A stretch of 64,000 bases of DNA from UBA6398 sp963660485 (lineage in GTDB: Bacteria > Bacteroidota > Bacteroidia > Bacteroidales > Bacteroidaceae). The position numbers were made by a program, and so were the translations under genes. Positions within the stretch are counted from its first letter, which is position 1. Each line of letters opens with the position of its first letter. Location: positions 53,274-117,273 of the forward strand of contig CAVKYH010000006.1 of the NCBI GenBank assembly GCA_963660485.1, given 5' to 3'. Under the pieces are notes generated by a model. That model did no database searches, was not told the origin of the DNA, and saw only the letters and a list, made by a program, of their open reading frames with translations. Positions 25,181-33,183 of the stretch are shown here, piece after piece.

Positions 25181-26443
25181 ATGAACAATGATATTTTGCC
25201 GTCCACGGTTTTGGTCGGGGTTTTCAATGCGAGCCACGACGAGGCCTTGGAATTTCATGGCGCCAACTTCACTCCTTCAAAAACCGCGAGGGCTATCGAG
25301 CGCGATCTTGCGCTTTTGCCTTACTGGGGCTACGGCTGCAATTTTGTTGTGGTGCCCGATGTTGCGGAATGCGAGGCTTTTCTGTCGCGCTCCCCGCTTC
25401 TTCGGCGCAACTGCAAGCCCGTCTGTTCGCTCAACATGGCGCGCGGAGCGGAACTCATGCCTTGGGGCTGGAACAGAACCGTTGCCCAAAAAGCGCAGAA
25501 GGCTGGAGTTCGCACCAATATCTCAGACGGATATCTTGACATGCTCCGCAGCATGCAGGCGCGCCGTTTCAGTTCGGATTTTCTGCAACATATCAAATTC
25601 CACGCCGCTCATCACGAAAAATTGAAGGGCTTGAACATCGCCGGCAATTCGTATATTGCCGAAAACACGGGCGACATTCAACGCCTCATGCTTATTCACG
25701 GCAAATGTGTGCTGAAACGTCCGATTTCCGGGAGCGGACGGGGCGTTGTGTTTGCCGAAGAAACGCTCTCTTCCAGGCAAAGCGAATGGTGCGAAGCCAT
25801 TTTACGCAAATTTGGTTATATAGAAGCGCAGCAATATTGCCCAAAGATTTGCGACTTTGCCATGGAGTTTCACAAAGAAGCCGGAAAGCCCTACGAGTTT
25901 CTGGGATATTCCGAATTCGGCACGTCGGAGAGCGGCGGATATACGGGCAATTTTCTCTCTGCCGGCTCAAAAAACGGCGAGGATATATGGGAAATCCTTG
26001 GCGCAGGGCAAGAAGTGAAAACTGCATTTGAGACAATGATTCTCGAAACGCTCAACGTTCATGCCGCAGACTATTATGGTTTTCTCGGCATCGACATGTT
26101 GTTGTGTCAAACTCCCACGGGCGCGGGCTTGTTTCCGTGTGTGGAGATGAATTTCCGGCGCACCATGGGATTGTTCTCAAACATGCTCGGGATAAGTGCC
26201 GATGCCGGAAGCACAGCATGGTTCAACATCATGTTCCACCCCCACAGCGGCGAAACCATGAGCCATGCCGCCATGCTCTCGCGCCGTTTTCCTGCCGTTA
26301 AGTCCTGTTCCGCGCCCAGCGACGAGCGTTTCCTCACGGGCTATGTGCCGCTCACACCGATTAATGAGCGCACGCAGTTTCACGCCTACCTGATGTTCTC
26401 GCACGGCAAAGGTTTTTCCGACAAACAAGAAGCCTTTTCATGA
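25181..26443 (+). CDS. Uncharacterised ATP-grasp-like protein
   Basis: The 420-residue cytoplasmic protein is not one I can name. Its centre looks like an ATP-grasp fold: CVLKRPISGSGRGVVF (about 170-185) resembles the phosphate-binding loop, and YGFLGIDMLLCQT...GLFPCVEMNFRRTMG (about 290-325) resembles the metal-binding acidic segment with its D...E-x-N pattern. The N-terminus (VGVFNASHDEALEFHGANFTPSKTARAIERD) is distinctive. ATP-grasp enzymes ligate a carboxylate to an amine or thiol; the substrate here is unknown. It is monocistronic, with a promoter immediately upstream, and ends before repeat cluster 7. Confidence 0.6.
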   Translation: MNNDILPSTVLVGVFNASHDEALEFHGANFTPSKTARAIERDLALLPYWGYGCNFVVVPDVAECEAFLSRSPLLRRNCKPVCSLNMARGAELMPWGWNRTVAQKAQKAGVRTNISDGYLDMLRSMQARRFSSDFLQHIKFHAAHHEKLKGLNIAGNSYIAENTGDIQRLMLIHGKCVLKRPISGSGRGVVFAEETLSSRQSEWCEAILRKFGYIEAQQYCPKICDFAMEFHKEAGKPYEFLGYSEFGTSESGGYTGNFLSAGSKNGEDIWEILGAGQEVKTAFETMILETLNVHAADYYGFLGIDMLLCQTPTGAGLFPCVEMNFRRTMGLFSNMLGISADAGSTAWFNIMFHPHSGETMSHAAMLSRRFPAVKSCSAPSDERFLTGYVPLTPINERTQFHAYLMFSHGKGFSDKQEAFS

Positions 26444-26501
26444 CTTTCCGAGCGCAAATAGAAATATCTGACTATCAGAACGTTTCAACAGCACGGTTTA
26501 C

Positions 26502-26612
26502 AGCAAAAACTCCGGGCCACCAAATTTAAATTCCGACGCATCTAATTTAAATTCCGACGCATCTAGTTTTAACGACAAGGGACATCGTAAAAACGATGTC
26601 CCTTATCCGTTT
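26502..26612. repeat. Mosaic 21-bp-module repeat, cluster 7
   Basis: Cores at 26512 (CCGGGCCACCA), 26533 and 26554 (both CCGACGCATCT), 26575 (ACAAGGGACAT) and 26596 (ATGTCCCTTAT), with linkers AATTTAAATT twice, AGTTTTAACG and CGTAAAAACG. It separates two convergent genes. The identical cores at 26533 and 26554 sit in direct orientation. Confidence 0.88.
26578..26612 (+). terminator. Terminator formed by inverted cores of cluster 7
   Basis: AGGGACATCG (26578-26587) pairs with CGATGTCCCT (26594-26603) around TAAAAA; TATCCGTTTTTTC follows. In reverse, the stem is followed by TGTCGTTAAAAC, so it works best on plus transcripts. Confidence 0.65.
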
Positions 26613-26656
26613 TTTCAGTCGGCATCAGCCTTGCCCTTTTTGGCATCTGCGCCTTT

Positions 26657-27070
26657 TCAGCGGCTCCACCAATGCTTTTTCTTGGGTGCCGGTGCTCCTA
26701 TTCCCTCGCGCGAAATATCCTCGAACGATTTTCCGGTGGTAATCATCTCATAAATAACTCCCCAATCGGGCAAACCGCCCAAATTGCGGTCGTCAACATA
26801 AATATCCGCCTTGATCTTGCGCGAATAATCGGGCGACTCGGGCGTTTCTTCGGGGTAGTTCCTGTTCACTGCAAAGAATTCCACACCTCTTTCAGCGCAC
26901 CATTCCACTGCTTCGTCCAACAATTCGCCTTCGCGGGCGGTATTCAATACCAACACATGTCCGTCCTCGATCAATTTTTTAAGCGTAAGGGTTGCAAAAG
27001 GCACTTCCTTGCCTATTTCAGGATAGCGGTGCTCCACAATTGTTCCGTCGAAATCTATAGATATCTTCAT
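26657..27070 (-). CDS. Small HAD-superfamily hydrolase (BT0820-like)
   Basis: The 137-residue protein starts MKISIDFDGTIVEH, with the HAD nucleophile motif DxDGT at residues 6-10. It continues LVLNTAREGELLDEAVEWC (motif II threonine) and KADIYVDDRNLGGLPDWG (acidic motif IV). It lacks a large cap domain, as in the small Bacteroides HAD proteins of this type. It probably removes phosphate from a small or nucleotide-like substrate; the true substrate is unknown. It lies 21 nt after the secreted-protein gene and may share its transcript. Confidence 0.82.
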   Translation of the reverse strand: MKISIDFDGTIVEHRYPEIGKEVPFATLTLKKLIEDGHVLVLNTAREGELLDEAVEWCAERGVEFFAVNRNYPEETPESPDYSRKIKADIYVDDRNLGGLPDWGVIYEMITTGKSFEDISREGIGAPAPKKKHWWSR

Positions 27071-27091
27071 TTTATTTTTACGTATTACTTC

Positions 27092-28516
27092 TTATTTTAC
27101 GTATTTCTTCTTTCCGTTGATTATATAAATGCCCTCGGGCATATTTAGCGGCGCGGAAATTCTCCGGCCTTGTAGGTCGTAAATATTCTGCGGCTTTTCG
27201 TTGCCGGCCTTTGCGCTTTCAATAGCCACCACTCCGTTTCCCGGCAAACTAAGAGCCCTTGTCTGTGCCACGGTTTCAAACATCAATCCGCAGCGAAACG
27301 GCGAAAGGTAACTTCCGTCGGCTGCAAGCGAAAAGGTAAAGCCGTCGGGCGAGAGAAACATATAATATGTATCTGACTTTGTGGGAGAGAATTTGCGGAA
27401 TGTGCCGCACAGTGTGCCCGATGTCCATTCGGGTGTGGAGGATATCACTTCCGAGCCGCCCACAGCGGTGAATGTAACCGCCGTGTTGCCCTCGGCGCCC
27501 GATTCCATGCGCACCAAATACGGAATGCCGGCCTTGATTTCGCCACAAGATGCGAGCTTGATTTCCTCATTCTCTATCCCTGTGGGGCTGTAAACGCCTA
27601 TCGTTTCGGGAACATAGCCCACAGTGAAAGGCAGGACCAATGTGTTCCACCCCTCTTGCGGAATAAATCTCACGTAGTGCAGCGAATCTTCGCCCACGGT
27701 GAAAGGTAGCGGAGCGTAAAACTCACATCGGTCGACGAGTGTGGCCCGGCGTATCAAATGCGCGCCGTTTTCGTTCACCGCCACCACGTTTTGCCACGTT
27801 TGGGGTGCGAGTTCGGCTGCATCGGAGCGCATATAAACCAAACAGTTTGTGGGCGCCGCAAAATTGAAGTCCGAGAGTTTTAGCGGCAAAACGGCTTTGG
27901 TCAAATCTACGGCCGTTGTGGTGCTGTCGATAGCGGCTGCAATTTGCTTTGCCACGAAATGTCCTTCAAAAGTTTTCACTCCCGTTTCGTCCACCGTGGT
28001 TTCGCCCTGCGGCGGCATGGCTTGCAGAAACGATTTCGCGAATTTGTCGGAGTTGTAAGTCTGTTTTTCGATGAAGCAGAAATAGTTTTGGCGCGAAAAC
28101 ACCAGATACAACATTTTCCCGCCCGAATATGTGGCGATGCAACTGTCGTTCACGAAAAATTGCGCGCCCTTGTTTCCCGGCTTGATGTCGGTCATGTAGG
28201 TTTCCCCGTCCTTGCCGCCCACACAAAGTCCGCCATAACCGTTGCATGATAGCGCGAAAGTATCATTCGTCGCCTTCTCCACGCTCCACCTCATGTAGTC
28301 GGCTGTAAGCAAAAGGCTCCCGTCTTGCAGATAAAGGGTCTCCACATCGGCTTTCAGCAGAAAACCTGCATTGCCAGCCTTTGCCGCTGCCGCCGACACC
28401 TTGCTGCCGTTTTTTGCAAGTATGGCGAACGCCTCGTCGCCCTGCGCCGAAACCTCCAGGGCGCAGACCTGCAAAACAAATGCGAGCAATATTGAAATGT
28501 GGCGCAGAATATTCAT
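27092..28516 (-). CDS. Secreted protein with T9SS-like C-terminal tail
   Basis: The 474-residue protein has a signal peptide (MNILRHISILLAFVLQVCAL...SAQ) and mostly beta-type sequence. It ends in a tail very like those of other secreted proteins in this window (IYDLQGRRISAPLNMPEGI then YIINGKKKYVK). No catalytic motif is seen. The start is ATG 28516: the longer frame's TTG at 28528 lies inside the promoter -7 box. Because the box ends only 9 nt before the ATG, the mRNA leader is predicted to be very short. The HAD gene follows 21 nt downstream. Confidence 0.72.
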   Translation of the reverse strand: MNILRHISILLAFVLQVCALEVSAQGDEAFAILAKNGSKVSAAAAKAGNAGFLLKADVETLYLQDGSLLLTADYMRWSVEKATNDTFALSCNGYGGLCVGGKDGETYMTDIKPGNKGAQFFVNDSCIATYSGGKMLYLVFSRQNYFCFIEKQTYNSDKFAKSFLQAMPPQGETTVDETGVKTFEGHFVAKQIAAAIDSTTTAVDLTKAVLPLKLSDFNFAAPTNCLVYMRSDAAELAPQTWQNVVAVNENGAHLIRRATLVDRCEFYAPLPFTVGEDSLHYVRFIPQEGWNTLVLPFTVGYVPETIGVYSPTGIENEEIKLASCGEIKAGIPYLVRMESGAEGNTAVTFTAVGGSEVISSTPEWTSGTLCGTFRKFSPTKSDTYYMFLSPDGFTFSLAADGSYLSPFRCGLMFETVAQTRALSLPGNGVVAIESAKAGNEKPQNIYDLQGRRISAPLNMPEGIYIINGKKKYVK

Positions 28517-28525
28517 TTTCACCTG

Positions 28526-28533
28526 CAAAGATA
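28526..28533 (-). promoter_or_regulatory. -7 element for the secreted protein gene
   Basis: TATCTTTG on the minus strand matches TAnnTTTG and ends 9 nt before the ATG at 28516. Confidence 0.55.
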
Positions 28534-28583
28534 CGAATTATATCTCTCACTTCTGTAGCCCGGGAAAACGCATACTGAAAACA

Positions 28584-28678
28584 GGTAGGGATATCGCAAA
28601 AACAATGTCTGATATTATTTTAATAATGTCTGACACCGTTTGAATAATGTCAGACATCGTAAAAGCCAAAAGCCCGGG
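28584..28678. repeat. Mosaic 21-bp-module repeat, cluster 8
   Basis: Cores at 28584 (GGTAGGGATAT), 28605 (ATGTCTGATAT), 28626 (ATGTCTGACAC), 28647 (ATGTCAGACAT) and 28668 (AAAAGCCCGGG), with linkers CGCAAAAACA, TATTTTAATA, CGTTTGAATA and CGTAAAAGCC. This cluster is more diverged and ATGTC-rich, like clusters 1 and 11. It lies between the secreted-protein promoter and the end of the pqqD-like cassette. Confidence 0.8.
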
Positions 28679-28764
28679 AAATTTTCCCACTACAAACCAG
28701 CTATTTACGACAATGTCAAAAACCGTGCTGATATGGTCAAAAACGCGCGCCCTACCCCACCACA

Positions 28765-28806
28765 CAAAAACGGCGAAGCATACCGTTAAATAGATATGCC
28801 TCGCCG
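28765..28806 (-). terminator. Terminator of the pqqD-like cassette
   Basis: On the minus strand, CGGCGAGGCATA pairs with TATGCTTCGCCG (one G-T or mismatch) around ATCTATTTAACGG, followed by TTTTTG. It lies about 35 nt after the PqqD-like gene. Confidence 0.7.
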
Positions 28807-28839
28807 CTAAAAAGCTATGCCGCTAAGGGGGAACGATGT

Positions 28840-29109
28840 TCAGTCGAGAACCATTTTGAGCCCACGCAATTTTTCGAGCATCTCAACGGCATCTTTCCGA
28901 GCCTGCTCCTCGTCCACCTCATAAGTGTCGGTAATCGCCTTCACAAGGTCTTCCGTTTCAAATTCACCCTCTGTCATTCGTTTCCAAATCGTTGTAGCCG
29001 TTTCGTTGAGCGTCAGCACATGGGTGTAGTCGATATCTTTCACTTTTGAAGGCACTATGATGTTGAAACCAGCAAGAGTGCGCATTTCAAATCCGTCGTC
29101 TAATTTCAT
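28840..29109 (-). CDS. PqqD-like peptide-recognition (RRE) protein
   Basis: The 89-residue protein fits the PqqD fold: a three-stranded winged start (MKLDDGFEMRTLAGFNIIVP), the core THVLTLNETATTIWKRMTEG, and the helical end EDLVKAITDTYEVDEEQARKDAVEMLEKL. PqqD-type domains bind leader peptides of ribosomally made, modified peptides (RiPPs) and hand them to enzymes; some act outside RiPP pathways. It is the last of four genes, 3 nt after the S26-like peptidase gene. No precursor peptide gene is evident next to it. Confidence 0.82.
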   Translation of the reverse strand: MKLDDGFEMRTLAGFNIIVPSKVKDIDYTHVLTLNETATTIWKRMTEGEFETEDLVKAITDTYEVDEEQARKDAVEMLEKLRGLKMVLD

Positions 29110-29112
29110 TTC

Positions 29113-29622
29113 TTATTGTTTTTTATCTAGAATAATCCATTCAGGTTTTTTCGCAAGCCACAACAGCCGCAGCCAAACGTAGTGGTGGAAAGCGAGAAAG
29201 CATCTGCGCACCCACTTGTTGCGCGGCCAGAGCAACGAATAGAGTCGCCATCTCCACGAATGCATGCTGTGAAACTTTTTCGCTCCCTTGCGGCGGTAAT
29301 GGGTTACTATCCCCACCGCATCTCCAAGCACCGCGTGCTCAATGCCATAGACATTGCCGTCGCCGCGCATCGTTATCTTTTCGCCGTTCACGGCTATCAC
29401 TCTGTGGGCAACGTATCTGCGGTCGTCGGTAAGCGCAAGAATCATGTCGCCAACCTTTGCGCTCCGACATTTCTCAAGTTTCACTTCATCGCGAAAGCTT
29501 TCAAAAAAAGGTTGCATGCTATGCCCCACCACGGTAATGGTGAGCGAATGCCCCTCGTCAATCAACTTTTTGGCGTGGGCAAAGAAAATTTCATTGGGTA
29601 TGGTAACTGTTTTTAACGACAT
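29113..29622 (-). CDS. S24/S26-type signal-peptidase-like protein
   Basis: The 169-residue protein has the S26 serine motif TVVGHSMQPFF (S35). Next comes GDMILALTDDRRYVAHRVIAVNGEKITMRGDGN, where the expected general base is a histidine (AHRV), as in SipW/ER-type peptidases, rather than lysine. It has no clear N-terminal anchor; its C-terminal 60 residues are rich in Trp, Arg and Leu (WLRLLWLAKKPEW) and may associate with the membrane. I place the start at ATG 29622; the longer frame begins with TTG. It overlaps the HPr-kinase-like gene by 10 nt. A role as processing peptidase in this cassette is inferred. Confidence 0.72.
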   Translation of the reverse strand: MSLKTVTIPNEIFFAHAKKLIDEGHSLTITVVGHSMQPFFESFRDEVKLEKCRSAKVGDMILALTDDRRYVAHRVIAVNGEKITMRGDGNVYGIEHAVLGDAVGIVTHYRRKGAKKFHSMHSWRWRLYSLLWPRNKWVRRCFLAFHHYVWLRLLWLAKKPEWIILDKKQ

Positions 29623-30503
29623 ACCACAGTGGAATTGCAAAGTTGGGCGGCATCGTCGTCGGGCAGGTTCTCAAACTCGTAAACCGGCACTCTTTCGGCA
29701 AGACGAAGGGTGGTGTTGAGAATAGAATCGTAGGCTTTGCTATGACAAATGAGGGTGCTCACCGAAGAAAAGAGATGCACAAAACCTTTCACGCAGTCAA
29801 GTTTCTCAATCTTGTTGTGTTTTGCCTGAACAAGCCCCACAAACGCGCCGATCGGGGCATTGGTCTGTTTGTAGCAGGGAGTTTTTCCGCTCCAAGGCGA
29901 ACCGTATGCCGTAGCTCCGTTGTCGTCGAGACGAACTATGGGGTTGTCGTCATTCATAAGCTCCACGTCGGGAAAATTCCTGAGCCAGGCTTGCGAATGA
30001 GTGCTCTTGCCCGTCCCGCTCTTGCCAAGAAACATATAAGCCCGCCCTTGGTAGCGCACAGTTGAGGAATGAATCGTAAGAGTATTGAGACCGCTTGTGG
30101 CAAAAGTGTAGGCAATCATAATAGCATTCGCCAAAACGCGCACATAACGGGAGTCTTTCGGCATGACAACGATTTTCGCACTTGCGAAATCGGGCGAAAT
30201 ATCGATGATAGTCATTGGCGTGCGGTCGTAATCGCGTATAGTGAAAACTACACTGCGGTCCGCGCGCTCAAACATGCTGTATTCTGAATCGGTAATGGAG
30301 AAGTGGGCGATTTTCTTGAGTTCGCTCGCATCGGGACGGTATTTGCTGTCAACGACAACGCTAAGTATTACATTTCCGTCCGATTGCGCATCAACGAGAA
30401 ACGGCTGAAACGAAGGTGCAACCTTTGCTGCGGCAGCGGGAGCGTCTGTCAGTTCAACAACAACCTTGTGCCCGGCTATTTTATAGGTCTGCGTTTCGCT
30501 CAT
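29613..30503 (-). CDS. HPr kinase/PEP carboxykinase-like ATPase
   Basis: The 296-residue protein has a P-loop (FLGKSGTGKSTHSQAWL, about residues 158-174) preceded by a beta-rich N-terminal domain. It is followed by MNDDNPIVRL (metal and catalytic acid region) and SPWSGKTPCYKQTNAPIGAFVGL, the pattern of HprK-related proteins rather than classic HPr kinase. Relatives occur in RiPP clusters (some phosphorylate lasso peptides) beside PqqD-like proteins. Here it precedes an S26-like peptidase (10-nt overlap) and a PqqD-like gene. It starts 2 nt after the secreted-protein gene. Its substrate is unknown. Confidence 0.78.
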   Translation of the reverse strand: MSETQTYKIAGHKVVVELTDAPAAAAKVAPSFQPFLVDAQSDGNVILSVVVDSKYRPDASELKKIAHFSITDSEYSMFERADRSVVFTIRDYDRTPMTIIDISPDFASAKIVVMPKDSRYVRVLANAIMIAYTFATSGLNTLTIHSSTVRYQGRAYMFLGKSGTGKSTHSQAWLRNFPDVELMNDDNPIVRLDDNGATAYGSPWSGKTPCYKQTNAPIGAFVGLVQAKHNKIEKLDCVKGFVHLFSSVSTLICHSKAYDSILNTTLRLAERVPVYEFENLPDDDAAQLCNSTVVCR

Positions 30504-30505
30504 GT

Positions 30506-30982
30506 TTATTCCTGTTCGTCCGTCCCCTGAGAAAATCCAGGATCAATCTCTTCTCCCGCGCTTTGGTACACGGCATTTTCTTCCGGAGTGAATTTGAATT
30601 CGTCCGGTGTCAACTGTTTTACGATTGCTCCCTCGTCAAGATAGTTTTTGCGCACCTTGATTTGTTTTTTCGTGGCTTCCTTTTCGCTTTTGGCATAGTA
30701 GAGAATGCAAAGGCGATTGGGATCGTTGAGCGTTTGTGCGAAATGCATTTTCAGTTGTGTGGAAAGATACGGACGATCAAGCAGCAATTTTGTACGCTTC
30801 TGCAAGTTGGCGCTGTCGATACGCTGCACCGAAGTGATGAAAACCGTTGAATCGCGCATGGAATCGCCTACGCCGAAAACGTAAACCGTGCCTTTTGTCG
30901 CCATGTTCTTTACCTGGCCCACTGCAGCCGTTGTAATCAGGGCGAATATTATTGTAAGGAATGCCTTAACCGATATGTTCAT
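30506..30982 (-). CDS. Secreted protein of unknown function, first gene of the HprK-PqqD cassette
   Basis: The 158-residue protein has a signal peptide (MNISVKAFLTIIFALITTA...GQ). A soluble alpha/beta domain follows (YVFGVGDSMRDSTVFITSVQRI, PYLSTQLKMHFAQTLNDPNRLCILYYAKSEKEATKKQ). The C-terminus is acidic. I do not recognise the family. The start is ATG 30982; the 37 extra upstream codons read through the promoter. It is 2 nt from the next gene, so co-translation is likely, but its connection to the cassette's chemistry is unknown. Confidence 0.65.
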   Translation of the reverse strand: MNISVKAFLTIIFALITTAAVGQVKNMATKGTVYVFGVGDSMRDSTVFITSVQRIDSANLQKRTKLLLDRPYLSTQLKMHFAQTLNDPNRLCILYYAKSEKEATKKQIKVRKNYLDEGAIVKQLTPDEFKFTPEENAVYQSAGEEIDPGFSQGTDEQE

Positions 30983-31004
30983 AAGAGGTTGGTTTTGTTT
31001 TGTG

Positions 31005-31012
31005 CAAAGATA
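31005..31012 (-). promoter_or_regulatory. -7 element of the HprK-PqqD cassette
   Basis: TATCTTTG on the minus strand matches TAnnTTTG, 22 nt before the ATG at 30982. Confidence 0.55.
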
Positions 31013-31060
31013 TGATTTTTTCGCCAAACTTCTGCTTGCGGTCTTTTTATTTTGCGCTAA

Positions 31061-31103
31061 CAAAAAAAGCCGAAGGCATAGGATTTTGCCCACATGCCTC
31101 CGG
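31061..31103 (-). terminator. Terminator of the Deg protease gene
   Basis: On the minus strand CCGGAGGCAT (31103-31094) pairs with ATGCCTTCGG (31079-31070), followed by CTTTTTTTG. It is about 45 nt after the protease stop codon. Confidence 0.75.
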
Positions 31104-31148
31104 TCTTTCCATTAAATTCAAAAAGTGTTGGCTAAATGCTTTGTTATT

Positions 31149-32630
31149 TTATTTCTTTGAGTCTTTGTCTTTGCTGTCCTTGCTCAAATCCACAGTGAAG
31201 CTCTTCTTGATTCCGCTCTTTGTGATGGCGCGAATCCAAAGTGTGCGGTCGTTCGACATGTTGGCGTTCTTGACTGCCTCGTCAAAGTCGCTGCGAGTAC
31301 GCATCTGCTTGTCGTTCACCTGAAGTATAATCATTCCTTTGGCAACGCCTGCTTTCTGCATTTCTCCGCCGCGTATAGCAGTAACTTCAAGCCCGTAGCC
31401 AAGGTCGAGTTGCTGTTTCAGTTCGTCCGACAACGGTGTGAGGCTCACTCCCATCTCGTCTATATCCACTTCTTTCACCACAGAGGTTGTGCCTTGTGCG
31501 TTCTTGAGCGTAATAGTCTTGGTGTAGCTCTTCTTTTCGCGCAGATAGGTGATTTGCACCTTGTCGCCGGGCTTACGCAATGAGACGGCTTCTTGCAGTT
31601 CTGCCATCTTTTCGAGTTTTTTGCCGTTGATAGCTGTTATCACGTCGCCTTTCTTCAATCCGGCTTCCGATGCCGAGCTGTTGTCCTCCACTTCGTTCAC
31701 GTAAACGCCGTTTACTGTACCGAGGTCAACGGAGTTGCCTTTTTCTTTCTCGCTGTCGATGTAGGTTGAAACGTCTGTGCCGCGAATTCCGATGATTGCG
31801 CGCTGCACTGTGCCGAACTTCTTGAGGTCGTCAACCACTTTGTTCATTATCGAAGTGGGAATGGCGAAACCGTAGCCTGCATACGAACCGGTTTGAGAGA
31901 TTATCATATCGTTTATACCCACGAGTTCGCCGCGTGTATTCACCAACGCGCCTCCGGAGTTGCCCGGATTTATCGCGGCATCGGTTTGAATGAACGATTC
32001 TATGCCGTTGGCTCCAACCGAACGTGCCTTGGCGCTCACAATGCCTGCGGTAACGGTGGAAGTAAGGTTGAAAGGATTGCCCACGGCAAGCACCCATTCG
32101 CCGAGTTTAAGGTTTTCGCTCGAGCCTATGGTGATTGCGGGGAAATTCGAGCCCTCTATCTTCACGAGTGCAAGGTCTGTAGTTTTGTCTGTTCCTATGA
32201 TTCGTGCCTTGAATTCGCGGTTGTCGTTTAGTTTCACATTGATTTCGTCTGCACCGTCAACCACATGATTGTTAGTTACAATGTATCCGTCGGCCGAAAT
32301 TATCACACCTGAGCCTGCCGATTTGCGTTGCGGTGTCTGGTATTGGCGTTTCTGTATGCCGCCGTTGCCACCGCCGCGTCCGAATATATCGCCGAAGAAA
32401 TCCTCAAACGGGTCGTAGTAGTCATAGGTCTGTGTCTTGGAGTTTTGTGTTACCTTGATATACACCACAGAATTCACTGCTTTTTCGGCAGCATAGGTCA
32501 AGTCGGGAGTAACTCCCGCCGCAGGCTGATTGTTAGCGTCAGCCACAGGTGCCACATTTGCCACCGCAGGAGCGGCAGCCAACACGGCTCCCAAAACAAT
32601 TGAGCAACTAAATAGTTTGTTACTTTTCAT
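31149..32630 (-). CDS. Periplasmic Do-family serine protease (HtrA/DegP/DegQ)
   Basis: The 493-residue exported protein has a signal peptide (about 1-25), a trypsin-like domain with the full triad H122 (TNNHVVDG), D152 (TTDLALVKI) and S225 (NPGNSGGALV), and two PDZ domains (about 290-385 and 400-480). An LA-loop with a Gly-rich insert (FGRGGGNGG) lies before the protease core. It degrades or refolds damaged envelope proteins. It is monocistronic, with a good promoter and a terminator. Confidence 0.95.
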   Translation of the reverse strand: MKSNKLFSCSIVLGAVLAAAPAVANVAPVADANNQPAAGVTPDLTYAAEKAVNSVVYIKVTQNSKTQTYDYYDPFEDFFGDIFGRGGGNGGIQKRQYQTPQRKSAGSGVIISADGYIVTNNHVVDGADEINVKLNDNREFKARIIGTDKTTDLALVKIEGSNFPAITIGSSENLKLGEWVLAVGNPFNLTSTVTAGIVSAKARSVGANGIESFIQTDAAINPGNSGGALVNTRGELVGINDMIISQTGSYAGYGFAIPTSIMNKVVDDLKKFGTVQRAIIGIRGTDVSTYIDSEKEKGNSVDLGTVNGVYVNEVEDNSSASEAGLKKGDVITAINGKKLEKMAELQEAVSLRKPGDKVQITYLREKKSYTKTITLKNAQGTTSVVKEVDIDEMGVSLTPLSDELKQQLDLGYGLEVTAIRGGEMQKAGVAKGMIILQVNDKQMRTRSDFDEAVKNANMSNDRTLWIRAITKSGIKKSFTVDLSKDSKDKDSKK

Positions 32631-32675
32631 ATCGCTGTTATGTTTTAATTATATGTTCTTATGCCTTATCTACCG

Positions 32676-32708
32676 CAAATGTAATGCCGAAAACCGCAGT
32701 AAGAGCAA
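32676..32708 (-). promoter_or_regulatory. Promoter of the Deg protease gene
   Basis: Minus strand: TTTG (32708-32705), a 21-nt spacer, TACATTTG (32683-32676). Leader about 40 nt. Confidence 0.6.
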
Positions 32709-32881
32709 AAATGGCAGAAAAAATTTCTCTCTGTTGCAAACTTTTAACCCTCTTCGCCCGACGCTTAACAGACAATGTGGCAAACGGCTCTGTAATTTCA
32801 CAGATTTTAGACACTTCCCGTTTGCTTTCTCCCGCATTTCAGCCCCTCTTTATGCTATGGAATTTTGGGGCTATGGCATAC

Positions 32882-33008
32882 CGCAAAAACTACAAGGCAT
32901 CTCGCAAAAACTCCGGGCCATGTAATTTAAATTAGATGGCCCGGAATTTAAATTAGGTCTGACCTCGTAAAAGGCGATGTAAGACATTGTTTTTGCGACA
33001 TTTCGCCT
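32882..33008. repeat. Mosaic 21-bp-module repeat, cluster 9 (longest)
   Basis: Cores at 32892 (ACAAGGCATCT), 32913 (CCGGGCCATGT), 32934 (AGATGGCCCGG), 32955 (AGGTCTGACCT), 32977 (ATGTAAGACAT) and 32998 (ACATTTCGCCT). Linkers are CGCAAAAACT twice, AATTTAAATT twice, CGTAAAAGGCG (11 bp) and TGTTTTTGCG. CCGGGCCAT and ATGGCCCGG form an internal hairpin. The cluster is in the gap between the LRR gene end and the protease start; bases 32709-32881 hold nothing else. Confidence 0.87.
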
Positions 33009-33101
33009 TATTTCGTCTACACGCCTAAAACACTAACACACAACCCGATACTACGAAAATAAAATCCGCAAGAATCTATACCCCGATTGAGGCGTTTGGA
33101 A

Positions 33102-33131
33102 AACAAAAGGGGGCGGTTTTTTCCGCCCCCT
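33102..33131 (-). terminator. Terminator of the LRR protein gene
   Basis: A perfect stem AGGGGGCGG (33108-33116) / CCGCCCCCT (33123-33131) with a six-base loop, followed on the minus strand by TTTTGTTTTCC. It is about 50 nt after the stop codon. Confidence 0.8.
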
Positions 33132-33183
33132 ATATTATATATGCGTGCCGGTATCCTAAGACACGCAGTTGCCGCATGGTTGT

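Noticed and set aside
28517..28528. TTG start giving a longer secreted protein
   Set aside because: The TTG lies inside the TATCTTTG -7 element, so it would not be in the transcript.
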